Notes under the pieces: generated by a model | The model's database searches: none | What the model saw: the letters and a program-made list of their open reading frames with translations, nothing else | Told to the model about the DNA's origin: nothing | In this document: positions 54,864 to 64,000 of the stretch, piece by piece | Layout: each line of letters starts with the position of its first letter | Position numbering within the stretch: the first letter of the stretch is position 1 | Position numbers and translations under genes: made by a program | Source: Cyanodermella asteris | Lineage: Eukaryota; Ascomycota; Lecanoromycetes; Ostropales; Stictidaceae | Reading direction: 5' to 3' | Length of the DNA: 64,000 bases | NCBI GenBank assembly: GCA_900618795.1 | Contig: UYJD01000001.1 | Location: 3,009,654-3,073,653 of the forward strand

Positions 54864-56147
54864 CTTGAATGCTGGGTGTCTGAGTTTTAGGGATGATGAG
54901 AGTCGAAGAAATGTAGGTGGTGAACGTGGGCTGAGGCCTTTGTTCGGGTATCTTTTTTTCGCGCGGGTCGAAAAAAGGGCGAAACGGATCGAACCCCGCG
55001 GCTGTGATGTGGCCGGGAAAGGGGGGCTCGTCTATCTGCACAAGTCTATGAGAGACCAAACAGACAAAAACAAGACAAAGTCTATGAGGGACACCGCGAT
55101 GGGCGAGAGAAGTGAGAGGTAATAGAGAGGGTGTGGTGGGCGATGAAGGACGGGATGGCGGGCTGATTTTAACAACTGGCGGCGGAATTTTTTCTGCGCC
55201 TCTGAGATGTGCGGGTGGGACCCTTGCTCGCCCTTCCTACTACCAGCCTTCGTCTGCGACTGATTTCGGAACGCTTCACCAGAGCCTCGTCTGATGCGTC
55301 CACCAGCACATCCTCTCTGCTCAATACAACGCCATCATGGTTTACTATGCATGAATTCGTGGCCTTCCAGACTCGAGTCCGAATGGTTTTGCCACTGTGA
55401 ACTATGTCCCCGCAATTTTGGCGACTGCATGTCAGCGTTTTGGCATCCACCGGTCTCTCTTTACGCGCACAGCATCTGATCTGGCGTCGCATACACATGG
55501 CCTTTGCCACTTGATAGCACACAGAATATGCGCTTGCAGACCGCCGAAAGTCGAAAGCGTGTCAGGCGGGCCTCGGTGGAGCCCCACTATTATCCTATCA
55601 GCAGCGGCTGGACGGCACCGGGCGCCTGTTCTCTCCTTGCTGCAAGATGGTAGACCTGACCGATATCCCTGGTAGTCAGCGGGAGGGCTGTATTGGATAG
55701 CCCCCAGTAACATAGATAGCGGCGATGCCAGCATGTCTCTTCTCGCAACACAAAGTTGCCCCTCCAAAATATCATACGTCGGATGCGCTAGTCGCTTGCG
55801 GTTTAGCCTCTGTTCCTACGAATCCCCGGATTCTCTGGCCGCTGGGAAAGTCTTCTCCGAAGTCACCGCTGGATCATCTTTTTCTCTGTCCGGCCCTCAA
55901 AGAAAGAGATTGTACGCCGTGGTCACGATCATGGTCCTGGAGACAGTCTTGTGCAGACTGGCCTCGTACTACCCAATAATGCATATGACCATTATGCAAA
56001 CCAAACAGCTGCTGTGTTCGTCATATCATTTATTCGATAACATTGGCATCGAGCTCATTCAGAGCGGAAAACCAAGTAGTTTCCCAGTCGGCGTGCTCTC
56101 CGTGTAGAACACCACCCTCCAGAATATTTGATAGTGTACAAATTCCT
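54864..56147. other. 1.3 kb spacer, eEF3 promoter and SF3A1 3' flank
   Basis: The first 250 bases should carry the eEF3 promoter and leader. The rest has short overlapping frames on both strands and no recognisable protein. Confidence 0.45.
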
Positions 56148-57734
56148 TTACGACCCGCCGCCAAATCTCTGCTTAATGTTCTGGAGCTGATCCTCGACAT
56201 TCATGCCTGCAGGAGGACCACCCATTCTCCGCCTCTTCTCGTCCGCCTCTGAGGCTCCGTCGTTCTCTCGCTTCGCCGGTGTCATGGCTGCAGCTCGGGC
56301 AATATTCTTGCTTGCGTCCATTACCGGAACGTGCGAACTGGCCAGCCTTGCTTGGCCTCGTTCTCTCTGTTCCTTCCATTGTGGGTTGAGTAGTTCAATT
56401 CGTATATGTTCATCGTATTCGCTGAGCGGAATCTGCTCTTTGCAATTTGGACAAATCGTGGTGAGCGCCTTCTGTCTCCTAGCTTGCGCTTGAGGCACGT
56501 AATCTGAACGGATGCGCATTGGTGCTCCCGTCTGGCCTCGTGCAGCAGCTTGCGCCGCAGCCACCTGCTCGCGTTGCGCTGTTCTTTCTGCGATTGCACG
56601 CGCTTCGTCCTCGTCGGCTGCTTGGGCAAACGCTGGTGGAGGCGGTAAGCCCTGCGGTTGTGGTGATTGGCCGGGAGGAAGACCATAAGGTGATCGCGAT
56701 GGTGGAGGTCCGAAGCCATTCCCATTATAGGGCGACGCTGAGGCTGGAGGATGTGGAGGGAATTGTGGTAGTGGCTGTTGTGTCTGCGGGTTGTAGTATG
56801 CGTTCATGTCTTCCGTGGGGAAGGCTTCCTCGATGCGCATGTTGTGAGGGGCTAGTGACATGGCAGCCTTTTGCTCGAGGGAAGCATTCATCAAGTCGTT
56901 CAACGACGTCGGCGGAGGGAGCTCTGCTTGATCGTCTGCGTCTGTGAATACCACCGTCTCCACCACGACAAAGTCATGCCAGTCGATTTGTGCATACTCG
57001 AGCTTCTCCTTCTCCTCCTCTTCGACCTTCTGTACTTTCTGCAATTCTTGGTGTTTGACCCATTCCGCTCGTTTCTTGGCCTTGTCTAGGACGTGAAACT
57101 TGTTGCGCATGTTCTCCTCAAGCTCCCGCATCCGTTCCTTGTGCGCTCTGCCATTATCGACCGTTTGCGCCTGCAAGAGATCGGTGTATTGGTCGACTAG
57201 CCTGCTGAAGAATTGATGTAAGCTGTGCTGCGGTTGTAGAAAGTCAAACTGATAATTCCTTGCCTCACGCTGTGACAACGTGGTCATGAAGCTTCGTCCA
57301 TTTCTGGCAACGAATAAGGCTGTTAACTTGACAACATCTAAATCTTGAGCGCTGATATTTGGCATCCGAGCACTGAAGTGGAACTCTGGTGGTGGTTCGG
57401 GCCCTTTGGGCTTTTCTGGTGCGGCTGGTGTTGCGCCTGTTGCTCCTCCAGGTCTCCCAGCGGATAAATCTGTCCCTCGACCTTCTTTGATCTCGCCTAG
57501 CCGCCATAGGTAGAAAGGATTGTATGCGTCGTTCTCGTTGAGGAAAGAGAACTTGGGGTTCGCCTGTTCCCGATCACGAATTCGATCCTCAAAAGCGCGT
57601 CCATTGCGATCGACGAAACCGGCAGTCCTCTCGATGATACTTTTGATGTCTTTTGGCGGTTGAACAACGCCTGGAGGTGGCCTGTTGACGGCATCAGGCA
57701 GGTCTGGAGTACCAGGAGCGCCGTTAGCAGCCAT
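56148..57734 (-). CDS. Splicing factor 3a subunit 1 (Prp21/SF3A1)
   Basis: One exon of 528 residues from MAANGAPGTPDLP. Two SWAP (Surp) modules are clear: IIERTAGFVDRNGRAFEDRI ... NDAYNPFYLWRL (about 30-90) and LTALFVARNGRSFMTTLSQR ... QHSLHQFFSRLVDQY (about 135-195). The Prp21-like region follows: a charged helix around ERMRELEENMRNKFHVLDKA, DWHDFVVVETVVFTD, and a Pro/Gln-rich segment. A C-terminal block with PNCKEQIPLSEYDEHIRIEL and RRRMGGPPAG contacts the SF3a partners. SF3a joins U2 snRNP for prespliceosome assembly. The metazoan C-terminal ubiquitin-like domain is absent, as in other fungi. The frame is open upstream to 57785 without an ATG. Confidence 0.93.
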   Translation of the reverse strand: MAANGAPGTPDLPDAVNRPPPGVVQPPKDIKSIIERTAGFVDRNGRAFEDRIRDREQANPKFSFLNENDAYNPFYLWRLGEIKEGRGTDLSAGRPGGATGATPAAPEKPKGPEPPPEFHFSARMPNISAQDLDVVKLTALFVARNGRSFMTTLSQREARNYQFDFLQPQHSLHQFFSRLVDQYTDLLQAQTVDNGRAHKERMRELEENMRNKFHVLDKAKKRAEWVKHQELQKVQKVEEEEKEKLEYAQIDWHDFVVVETVVFTDADDQAELPPPTSLNDLMNASLEQKAAMSLAPHNMRIEEAFPTEDMNAYYNPQTQQPLPQFPPHPPASASPYNGNGFGPPPSRSPYGLPPGQSPQPQGLPPPPAFAQAADEDEARAIAERTAQREQVAAAQAAARGQTGAPMRIRSDYVPQAQARRQKALTTICPNCKEQIPLSEYDEHIRIELLNPQWKEQRERGQARLASSHVPVMDASKNIARAAAMTPAKRENDGASEADEKRRRMGGPPAGMNVEDQLQNIKQRFGGGS

Positions 57735-58250
57735 CGTGGCTGGCAGGGCGCGCAGGGCAGCAAACCTCTTGTCAAGCTTCAGCAATGGGCAGAGCTAGTT
57801 CACGTCGGCGGCAGCGCAGCAATGAGATAATCGCTTTGCGCCAGTTGCAGGCAGTATGCACCTTGCTTGGCTCACCTTATCACAGTCTCGAGACTGGCAG
57901 AGGAGGCAGCTTCGGCGTTAATTTTCACATGCGCTTGGTCCGGGCAGGGGAGGCCAGCCGCCAGCGCTGCCGCGTTTATGGTATTCGTGTCTCCAGAAAG
58001 TCCACCTGGCTCTCCCCTTGAACTGCTTCATTTTGTCGGACCACTTCGCAAGGGGCAGTCTTCTCTGCCATCTTTCATCGACAGCTGCTTTGCTTCCGCC
58101 GCATTGCAGTCTTCTCTTCTCACACTCTTTGCCTCATCTCTTTTCCTTTCTGGCGCGGCTGATTCCTCAAGGCTTGGGCCGTGCCTGAGCTATCTCGAGC
58201 TCCCCGACTTACCTCGACGACGCTGCACCCATCACGACGACAGCCTCAAT
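57735..58250. promoter_or_regulatory. Divergent promoter between SF3A1 and the O-mannosyltransferase
   Basis: About 515 bases separate two divergent start codons. The half near 58251 is pyrimidine-rich (CTTCTCTGCC, CTTTGCCTCATCTCTTTTCC), typical of leaders of strongly expressed fungal genes. The frame before 58251 is open but not family-like. Confidence 0.5.
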
Positions 58251-60933
58251 ATGGCCAAAAACACATCGTCGCACACTGCGACGTTCAACTCAATGGCAAA
58301 GGCCAATGGAAAGACGGTGGTTTCGGACCCAAAAAAGACATATGCATCGGAGGGTGTCAAGAACAATGATATTTTTCTGCTGCCGGGACGGGACTTTGCC
58401 ATCCTTGCTGGCTTGACAGCGCTGGCCCTAGTGGTCAGACTGTTTCGGATATATCAGCCATCGAGCGTCGTGTTCGATGAGGTGCATTTTGGTGGATTCG
58501 CGTCCAAGTATATCAAGGGGCAATTCTTCATGGATGTGCACCCTCCTTTGGCAAAGCTCCTGATCACTCTCGCTGGTTGGCTCGCTGGCTACGATGGCGA
58601 CTTTGACTTCAAGGATATTGGAAAGGACTACCTCGAGCCTGGCGTGCCATACGTGGCTATGCGCATGCTTCCCGCTCTCCTTGGTGTTCTGACTATTCCC
58701 ACCATGTTCCTGACCCTCAAGGCGACAGGCTGCAGCACCGTTGTGGCTTCCATGGGCGCTTTGCTCGTCATCTTCGAGAACGCTCTCGTCACACAGTCTC
58801 GCCTTATCCTCCTCGACTCTCCTCTGCTCATTTGCACCGCCTGGACCGCTCTGGCCTTTACTTGCTTCACAAACGAGCACGAACAAGGCCCGACAAAGGC
58901 TTTCCAGCCAACATGGTGGTTCTGGCTGATCTCTACAGGTCTCGGACTAGGAGCAACTGCAAGCGTCAAATGGGTTGGGCTTTTCACAATCGCGTGGGTT
59001 GGCAGTGTAACAATTGTTCAGCTGTGGGTGCTCTGGGGCGATTACAAGACTGTTACCCCTCGTCTGTTCACGAAGCACTTCCTGGCTCGTGTCTTGTACC
59101 TCATCCTCGTCCCGATTGCGTTCTACATGGCCATGTTTGGTATCCACTTCATCTGCCTGGTCAACCCTGGTGAAGGCGATGGATTCATGTCATCAGAATT
59201 CCAGTCTACTTTGAACTCCAAGGCCATGGCCGCAGTCCCAGCAGACGTCGCGTTTGGCAGCCGAGTCAGCCTTAGACATCTCAACACTCAGGGCGGATAT
59301 CTCCATTCGCACAACCACATGTACCCCACAGGTAGCAAGCAGCAGCAGATCACTCTCTACCCCCACAAAGACGAGAACAATGTATGGCTCCTCGAGAACC
59401 AGACCCAGCCTCTTGACATCAAGGGTGAACCTATCAACGGGACTCTGGCCTGGGATAACCTCGAGCCGAGCGTAATCAAGAACGGCGCCATTCTTCGACT
59501 CTACCACACGATCAGCGGCCGCCGTCTCCATTCTCACGACGTTCGTGCGCCTGTTACTGAAGCTGAGTGGCAGAACGAGGTCTCCGCGTACGGTTACGAG
59601 GGCTTTGAGGGTGACGCCAATGACTTTTTCCGAGTCGAAATCATGCAGGACGAGTCTGACGGTAAACGGGCTAAGGAGTACCTGCGTACCATTGAAACCA
59701 AATTCCGGTTGATTCATATCATGTCCGGCTGTGCCCTGTTCTCGCACAAGGTCAAGCTTCCCGAGTGGGGCTTTGAGCAGCAGGAAGTTACATGTGCTAA
59801 GATGGGAATAATCCCCAACAGTATCTGGTATATTGAGTCAAACGAGCACCCCAAATTCGGCCCCGAGACCGAGATGGTCAACTATAAGGACCCTGGGTTC
59901 TTTGGAAAGTTCTGGGAGTTGCAGAAAGTCATGTGGACCACCAACGCTGGCCTTACCGAGTCGCATGCATGGGACTCGCGCCCGCCGAGCTGGCCATTCC
60001 TGTCCCGCGGTATCAACTTCTGGGGCAAGGACCATCGCCAGATTTATCTGATTGGTAATCCCGTGATTTGGTGGACGTCGACTGCAGCGATCATAGGGTA
60101 TGTTGCGATTCTCGGCTTGGCGGCCTTGAGGTGGCAGCGCGGATACACAGACTACTTGAACGTGAACTTCAAGCGCTTCACCCTGGAGGTCGGCACAAGC
60201 ATGCTCGGCTGGGCGTTCCACTACTTCCCCTTCTATCTGATGGCACGTCAGCTCTTCCTGCACCATTATTTGCCGGCTTTGTACTTTGCCATCATGGCCC
60301 TTTGCCAGGTCTCCGACCACATCTTCAACCGCATCACGGAGCTTCCTTTCGCGAAGAGGCCAACGATCGGCAGGGGACTGATTGCAGGCTTCCTGGCTCT
60401 CAGCATCACGGTGTTCATGGTGTACTCGCCGCTGGCGTATGGTAACGCGTGGACGAAGGATGCCTGCAACAAGGTCAAGCTTTTCGACACATGGGACTGG
60501 GAGTGCAACAACTTCCTAGACAACGTAAGTCATGATAAACCTCTGAAGTAGAGAGCACTGACTCATAATGATGCAGTTGTCGGATTACAAGACCTTGCGA
60601 TACGATACTTCTGCCAGCGACGCTGCATCGGCACCCGAAGTCGACAATGCTGCCGCTGCTGCTGCCGAGGCTGTCACTCCAAAGGCTCCAGTAGCGGACA
60701 AGGCCGACCTTGGAGCATCTGGTGAGCCGCAAGTAGATGCTGCTGGCAACAGCTACATCGCGCCTGAGCACCCCGAAGCCGAGCCCGGCACCAAGAATGC
60801 CAAGGGCGAAAGTGCGGCCGGTCAGGAGCCCGCCAGCGCCAGCCCCGAGGGCGACCTGAGCAAGGAGAAGAAGCTGGAGAAGGAGAAGAACAAGGCCAAG
60901 CCTGCCAGCGAGAAGAAGGCAGCAACGGACTAA
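58251..60933 (+). CDS. PMT2: Dolichyl-phosphate-mannose:protein O-mannosyltransferase, PMT2 subfamily
   Basis: Exons 58251-60524 and 60577-60933 give 876 residues. The first luminal loop carries FDEVHFGGFASKYIKG, with the Asp-Glu pair essential in PMTs, then FFMDVHPPLAKLL. Membrane segments precede a MIR region (about residues 335-525) with SLRHLNTQGGYLHSHNHMYP, ITLYPHKDENNVWLL and RLHSHDVRAPV. FEGDANDFFRVE, WGFEQQEVTCAK and WAFHYFPFYLMARQLFLHHYLP favour the Pmt2 (Aspergillus PmtA) group over Pmt1 or Pmt4. The enzyme adds the first mannose to Ser/Thr of secretory proteins in the ER, usually as a Pmt1-Pmt2 heterodimer. The second exon encodes a cytosolic tail rich in Ala, Glu and Lys (KEKKLEKEKNKAKP), longer than in yeast. 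The intron is 52 bp. Confidence 0.93.
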
Positions 60934-63058
60934 ACGTGAAGCAGAAGAGTAAACGGCTTTTCGGTGTCTTGGATCAAACGTCCTGGCCCGGCGTTGACGT
61001 GGATGTTTCGATGCGCTTGGGAGGCAAGATGGTGGAATGCGAATTTGCTGATGATGGGTTCATGTATAATTACAATTTAGGTTTGGGTCGGGCGCCGCTC
61101 ATAATGGCAAGATGAAAAGATGAAAAGATGAAAAGATAGCGATGTGAAGTCATTGGTCGTGCATTGAACTGAAGAGCAGGGGTCACCTTCCTTACGTGCT
61201 TTGCGTCGGTTCGGACCCGTCTTGCATGGAGACTTGATGAGACGGTCAAGCACGCGTAGGGTGTGAGTAAACGACGGGTACATGCTGGGGCCGGAATGTT
61301 GCATGAACAAGGAATGGCTTGCATGCTGCATTCCGTGCCCATGTCGTGACTCGCAAGGCGGTCAAAGTCCAGAGCAAGAACGGGAACACGGCATCCGAAG
61401 ATTTGACCGTCGTTGAAGGCTACTCAGTCGTTATTGAAAGGACAGGAGGCGATTCTTTTAAGCGAGATGAGACAGGTAGCGGACGACCGCGACACGATTT
61501 TTCCAGAAGGCTTTTTATCGCACAAGGTACCTACCTACCTACCTACCTGCTCTCTTTGGCAGTCGAGGACAGGATTCCAGGATTTGGCTTCCATGAGGAT
61601 TTGGAGCGTGAGCGATTGCAATCATCGTGCTGATGCCGTGCTGTGGCTTGCTCCGTTCCTGGGCCGTTTGGGGAAGGGATTATTGTTTGTTCTCGAGCAT
61701 GATGATCAGCTAGAGGGCTTGCGGCTTTCGGCAACTCGTCCGCTTTAGCTGGGCCTTGGGCGTGATATGGATCAGCACGTTACGCCTTCAATGTTCTCTC
61801 TAATCGAGCTAGTGCTCACCCGCTGAGGCCCAGCTGGAGGCCGCCGAGCGGCGCACGCGGAGTTGGCTGCATCTTAGTCTACTTGGAGTCTCAGACGAGG
61901 AGGATAAGCTGTAAGCATGACTTTGCGCTCTGCAGCCGACGGTGAAAAGTCAGACCAGTGGCGGTGATGAGCGCACGCGCGAAAGAGTCCAGTGGTACGG
62001 CATCGTGGATGGCATTGGCATGGGCATGGACATGGACATGGACATGGGTGGTCCGACTTGTTTGACGCTTGAAGGGCTTGACGGGACCGAAGTTTGAAGA
62101 ACCGGGATGGTCTTTGATTTCTTGCACGGCATCTGGGCGCCATTTTGATTGAAAGGGCGATGGATGAAACCTGGGCACCTCCAAGACGGGCGAAGAGTCG
62201 GGCGGCGATTGGCCGGCCAGCGCTTCCAGTCTGCAATCGAAGCTTTGCCGGCCGCATTGCTCTTGCCCTTTTTGCACTTCTGCGCGCTGACTGGATGCAC
62301 GGCAGTCTCGCCCGTCGCGCCTTCCTCCAACGCTCAGGCCTGACGCGCAAGGAACAGGAAAGAGTCAACTGGGAAGAGACAACGTTTTCTTCGAATCCGC
62401 TTCCTTCTCTCCCACTCCGTACCCACCGCAGTAATATGCTCAACACGTTTCACCACGCCTCCGTGACTTGCAGGGCCGTGAAATCATGAAGCGTTTCCTC
62501 CTCCTCCGTTGATCCTCCCGGCGAGCAACCCAACTCCCCCCCGTTGCATTCACTCAACCCGCCGCTACCACCCAGCTCTCTCTCCTCTTCCTCTGCGCCG
62601 ACCTCAAACATACAGCCAAGTGCTGCTGGACTTTCCTCCTTCTCCTCCTCTTCGCTCTAGCCAACGGAGCTGTTGTAGCCTCCATCCGTGGCCGCCCTCC
62701 TGGAGCTGGTACTCGTTGCCTTTTCTTTCTGTGAATAGCCCCCAAGGCTCCTTGCTTGATTCGTCCTCGACCGGACCCATTCTTTTGCATCTGTCTCAGA
62801 CACATAACCCCACAGTGCCTGCTAGGCGATCAATCTATCAAACGCTCTGAAGCCTCACCGCACTCTTTCTTAACTGCCATTGATCAGGATCAGCTTCCAC
62901 GGCCAGTATTCTTTCCACAATTCGAGGCCCACGGCTCTACATCCTCCAAGGCGCAATCCATTGGCTTCCTGACTCCATCGACCGCAGGCTTCGTCGTCCT
63001 GCCTTCTTCTCCTAGGGGCCATTGTAGCTCTATGCTATAAATCGACCTCTTCGGACAA
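60934..63058. other. 2.1 kb spacer with short tandem repeats
   Basis: No gene supported. It has (GATGAAAA)n at about 61111-61137, (ACCT)n at about 61529-61549 and (GGACAT)n at about 62019-62047. The segment from 62480 to 63058 is strongly pyrimidine-rich and probably is the long leader of the gene starting at 63059. Confidence 0.5.
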
Positions 63059-64000
63059 ATGAGTGAGAGCGGCAGCAGACGCCCTGATTACCGCGAGCGC
63101 ATACGTCTTGCTCGCGAGCGAGTCGAAGCCGCGGAGAGGGAATCTTCACAAGCAAGACACCCCGATGGCGACTCGACAGATCGTCAGTTGCAGGCCTCAT
63201 CTGCTTCAGGTCCTCGTCCGTCGCAGATGCAAGGGAGATCGCAGGCCCCACAGTCCATTTACAGGCCGACGGGTCCATCTCCATGGACCTCAGGCGGGTC
63301 TCAAGAGCAGCTAGAGCACACGCAGACCACCTCTCGTCCACCGCCTCGACCTTACCGGCCGGATCACAATTCATGGTTCGCAACTGGTGGAGCTCCTGCG
63401 CCTAATGACTCGGCTCGGCCCAACCAACCAGCTTCGCAGAGGCAGATGGATACATCGCGCGCTCAGACTGACTCCTCCTACTCACAGTCCGAGGCCACCG
63501 AGAACTCAGACACCGCTGGTCCTCCTCGCGCTTCATATGTCAGCCATCCTAGTCACCACACGAGTCATCAGCCGAGTGTCTCTTCAATAGGCGACATCCC
63601 GGACTTTCCTGTACCACAACACGAACAACTCTACCAATCTCCTCCCACTTCCGCGCCTCAACCCGCACCCGTCCATCCAAGACGCACCTCAAACTACGCG
63701 CCCCCTCCATCGGCGTCGGCACGACGGGCTCCGTCTTCGCTGTACTCGCAACAACATTCTTACGTCTCGCCTATTCTGGAAGAGAGCCCTCAGTCCACCC
63801 CACGTGACGCACGCTTTTCCCTAACGGCCCCGTCCGACCACGCTTTGGACACTGTGGATGAGGACGCTGAGCACATTTTCCTCCAGGACCCCAGTGATGA
63901 CAGCAACCAGAATATGCTGGATTCGGATTCTGACATGGCACTTTATTCTCCAGGACTTGTTCGCCAGGCCAGCTACGGTAGAAAGGCCAAGCCCTCTCTC
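63059..64000 (+). CDS. Conserved fungal protein, N-terminal disordered part (cut by window end)
   Basis: The frame is open from MSESGSRRPDYRERIRLARE to the window edge (314 codons), so the 3' end is missing. The visible part is rich in Ser, Pro, Gln and Arg and appears disordered, with PPPRPYRPDHNSWFATGG, ARRAPSSLYSQQHSYVSPIL and, at the very end, SPGLVRQASYGRKAKPSL. The last motif (LVRQASxGxxxKPxL) recurs in a family of large ascomycete proteins of unknown function whose conserved domain lies further downstream. The long pyrimidine-rich leader and consistent codon use support a real gene. Function unknown. Confidence 0.7.
   Translation, partial: MSESGSRRPDYRERIRLARERVEAAERESSQARHPDGDSTDRQLQASSASGPRPSQMQGRSQAPQSIYRPTGPSPWTSGGSQEQLEHTQTTSRPPPRPYRPDHNSWFATGGAPAPNDSARPNQPASQRQMDTSRAQTDSSYSQSEATENSDTAGPPRASYVSHPSHHTSHQPSVSSIGDIPDFPVPQHEQLYQSPPTSAPQPAPVHPRRTSNYAPPPSASARRAPSSLYSQQHSYVSPILEESPQSTPRDARFSLTAPSDHALDTVDEDAEHIFLQDPSDDSNQNMLDSDSDMALYSPGLVRQASYGRKAKPSL

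Overview
The window looks like nuclear DNA of a filamentous ascomycete (Pezizomycotina). A Dothideomycete is my best guess, but that is inference from gene content, not something the sequence proves. The supporting signs are a fungus-specific elongation factor eEF3, a PTH11-like fungal rhodopsin-domain receptor, a Zn2Cys6 regulator, an Opi3 methyltransferase, many 50-60 bp introns with GT(A/G)AGT...CTAAC...(C/T)AG signals, and gene-free spacers rich in short tandem repeats. I found no tRNA, rRNA, CRISPR array, viral element or transposon.

Layout. 1-2024: no intact gene, only a decayed 3' half of an MFS efflux pump. 2615-4010 (-): seven-TM rhodopsin-domain protein. 7537-12021: anion:cation-symporter-type MFS transporter (+) tail to tail with a Zn2Cys6 transcription factor (-). 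13037-15366: OPI3 and a DUF8035 coiled-coil protein. 17243-24679: a housekeeping block with prefoldin subunit 1, ESCRT-I Vps37, a nucleoside hydrolase, a Tma17-like chaperone and a mitochondrial rhomboid protease. 25187-26038 (-): a six-exon gene for a secreted precursor with four almost identical Cys-rich peptide units, described below. 26763-29812: C2H2 zinc-finger protein, cupin-like small protein, LSM8. 31155-36607: fungal protein with a Lys/Glu coiled coil, SDR oxidoreductase, F-box protein. 38157-41722: large Ser-rich disordered protein. 42888-48824: mostly gene-free, with a doubtful two-exon gene and a small secreted protein. 48825-50852: SRPK-like kinase with a repeat-bearing insert. 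51690-60933: highly expressed core genes eEF3, SF3A1 and PMT2-type O-mannosyltransferase. 63059-end: the start of a disordered conserved fungal protein, cut by the window edge.

Most interesting. The gene at 25187-26038 encodes a 192-residue secretory precursor. A signal peptide is followed by four copies of a 17-residue block (QF[I/S]DGGCSGFCVCSIYG) running straight into CYN[V/I]. Three copies follow a Lys-Arg (Kex2-type) site. Every copy is split by a phase-1 intron at the same Gly codon, so the three internal exons are symmetrical repeat units. Between copies almost all base changes are synonymous, while linkers and introns have diverged. This is the architecture of a Kex2-processed repeat peptide, but with a four-cysteine core that I do not recognise from any named family. 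No UstY-type oxidase or other obvious RiPP-modifying enzyme is visible nearby.

Exon models were built by hand from splice signals and frame consistency. Start codons are the first in-frame ATG that makes sense for the family.
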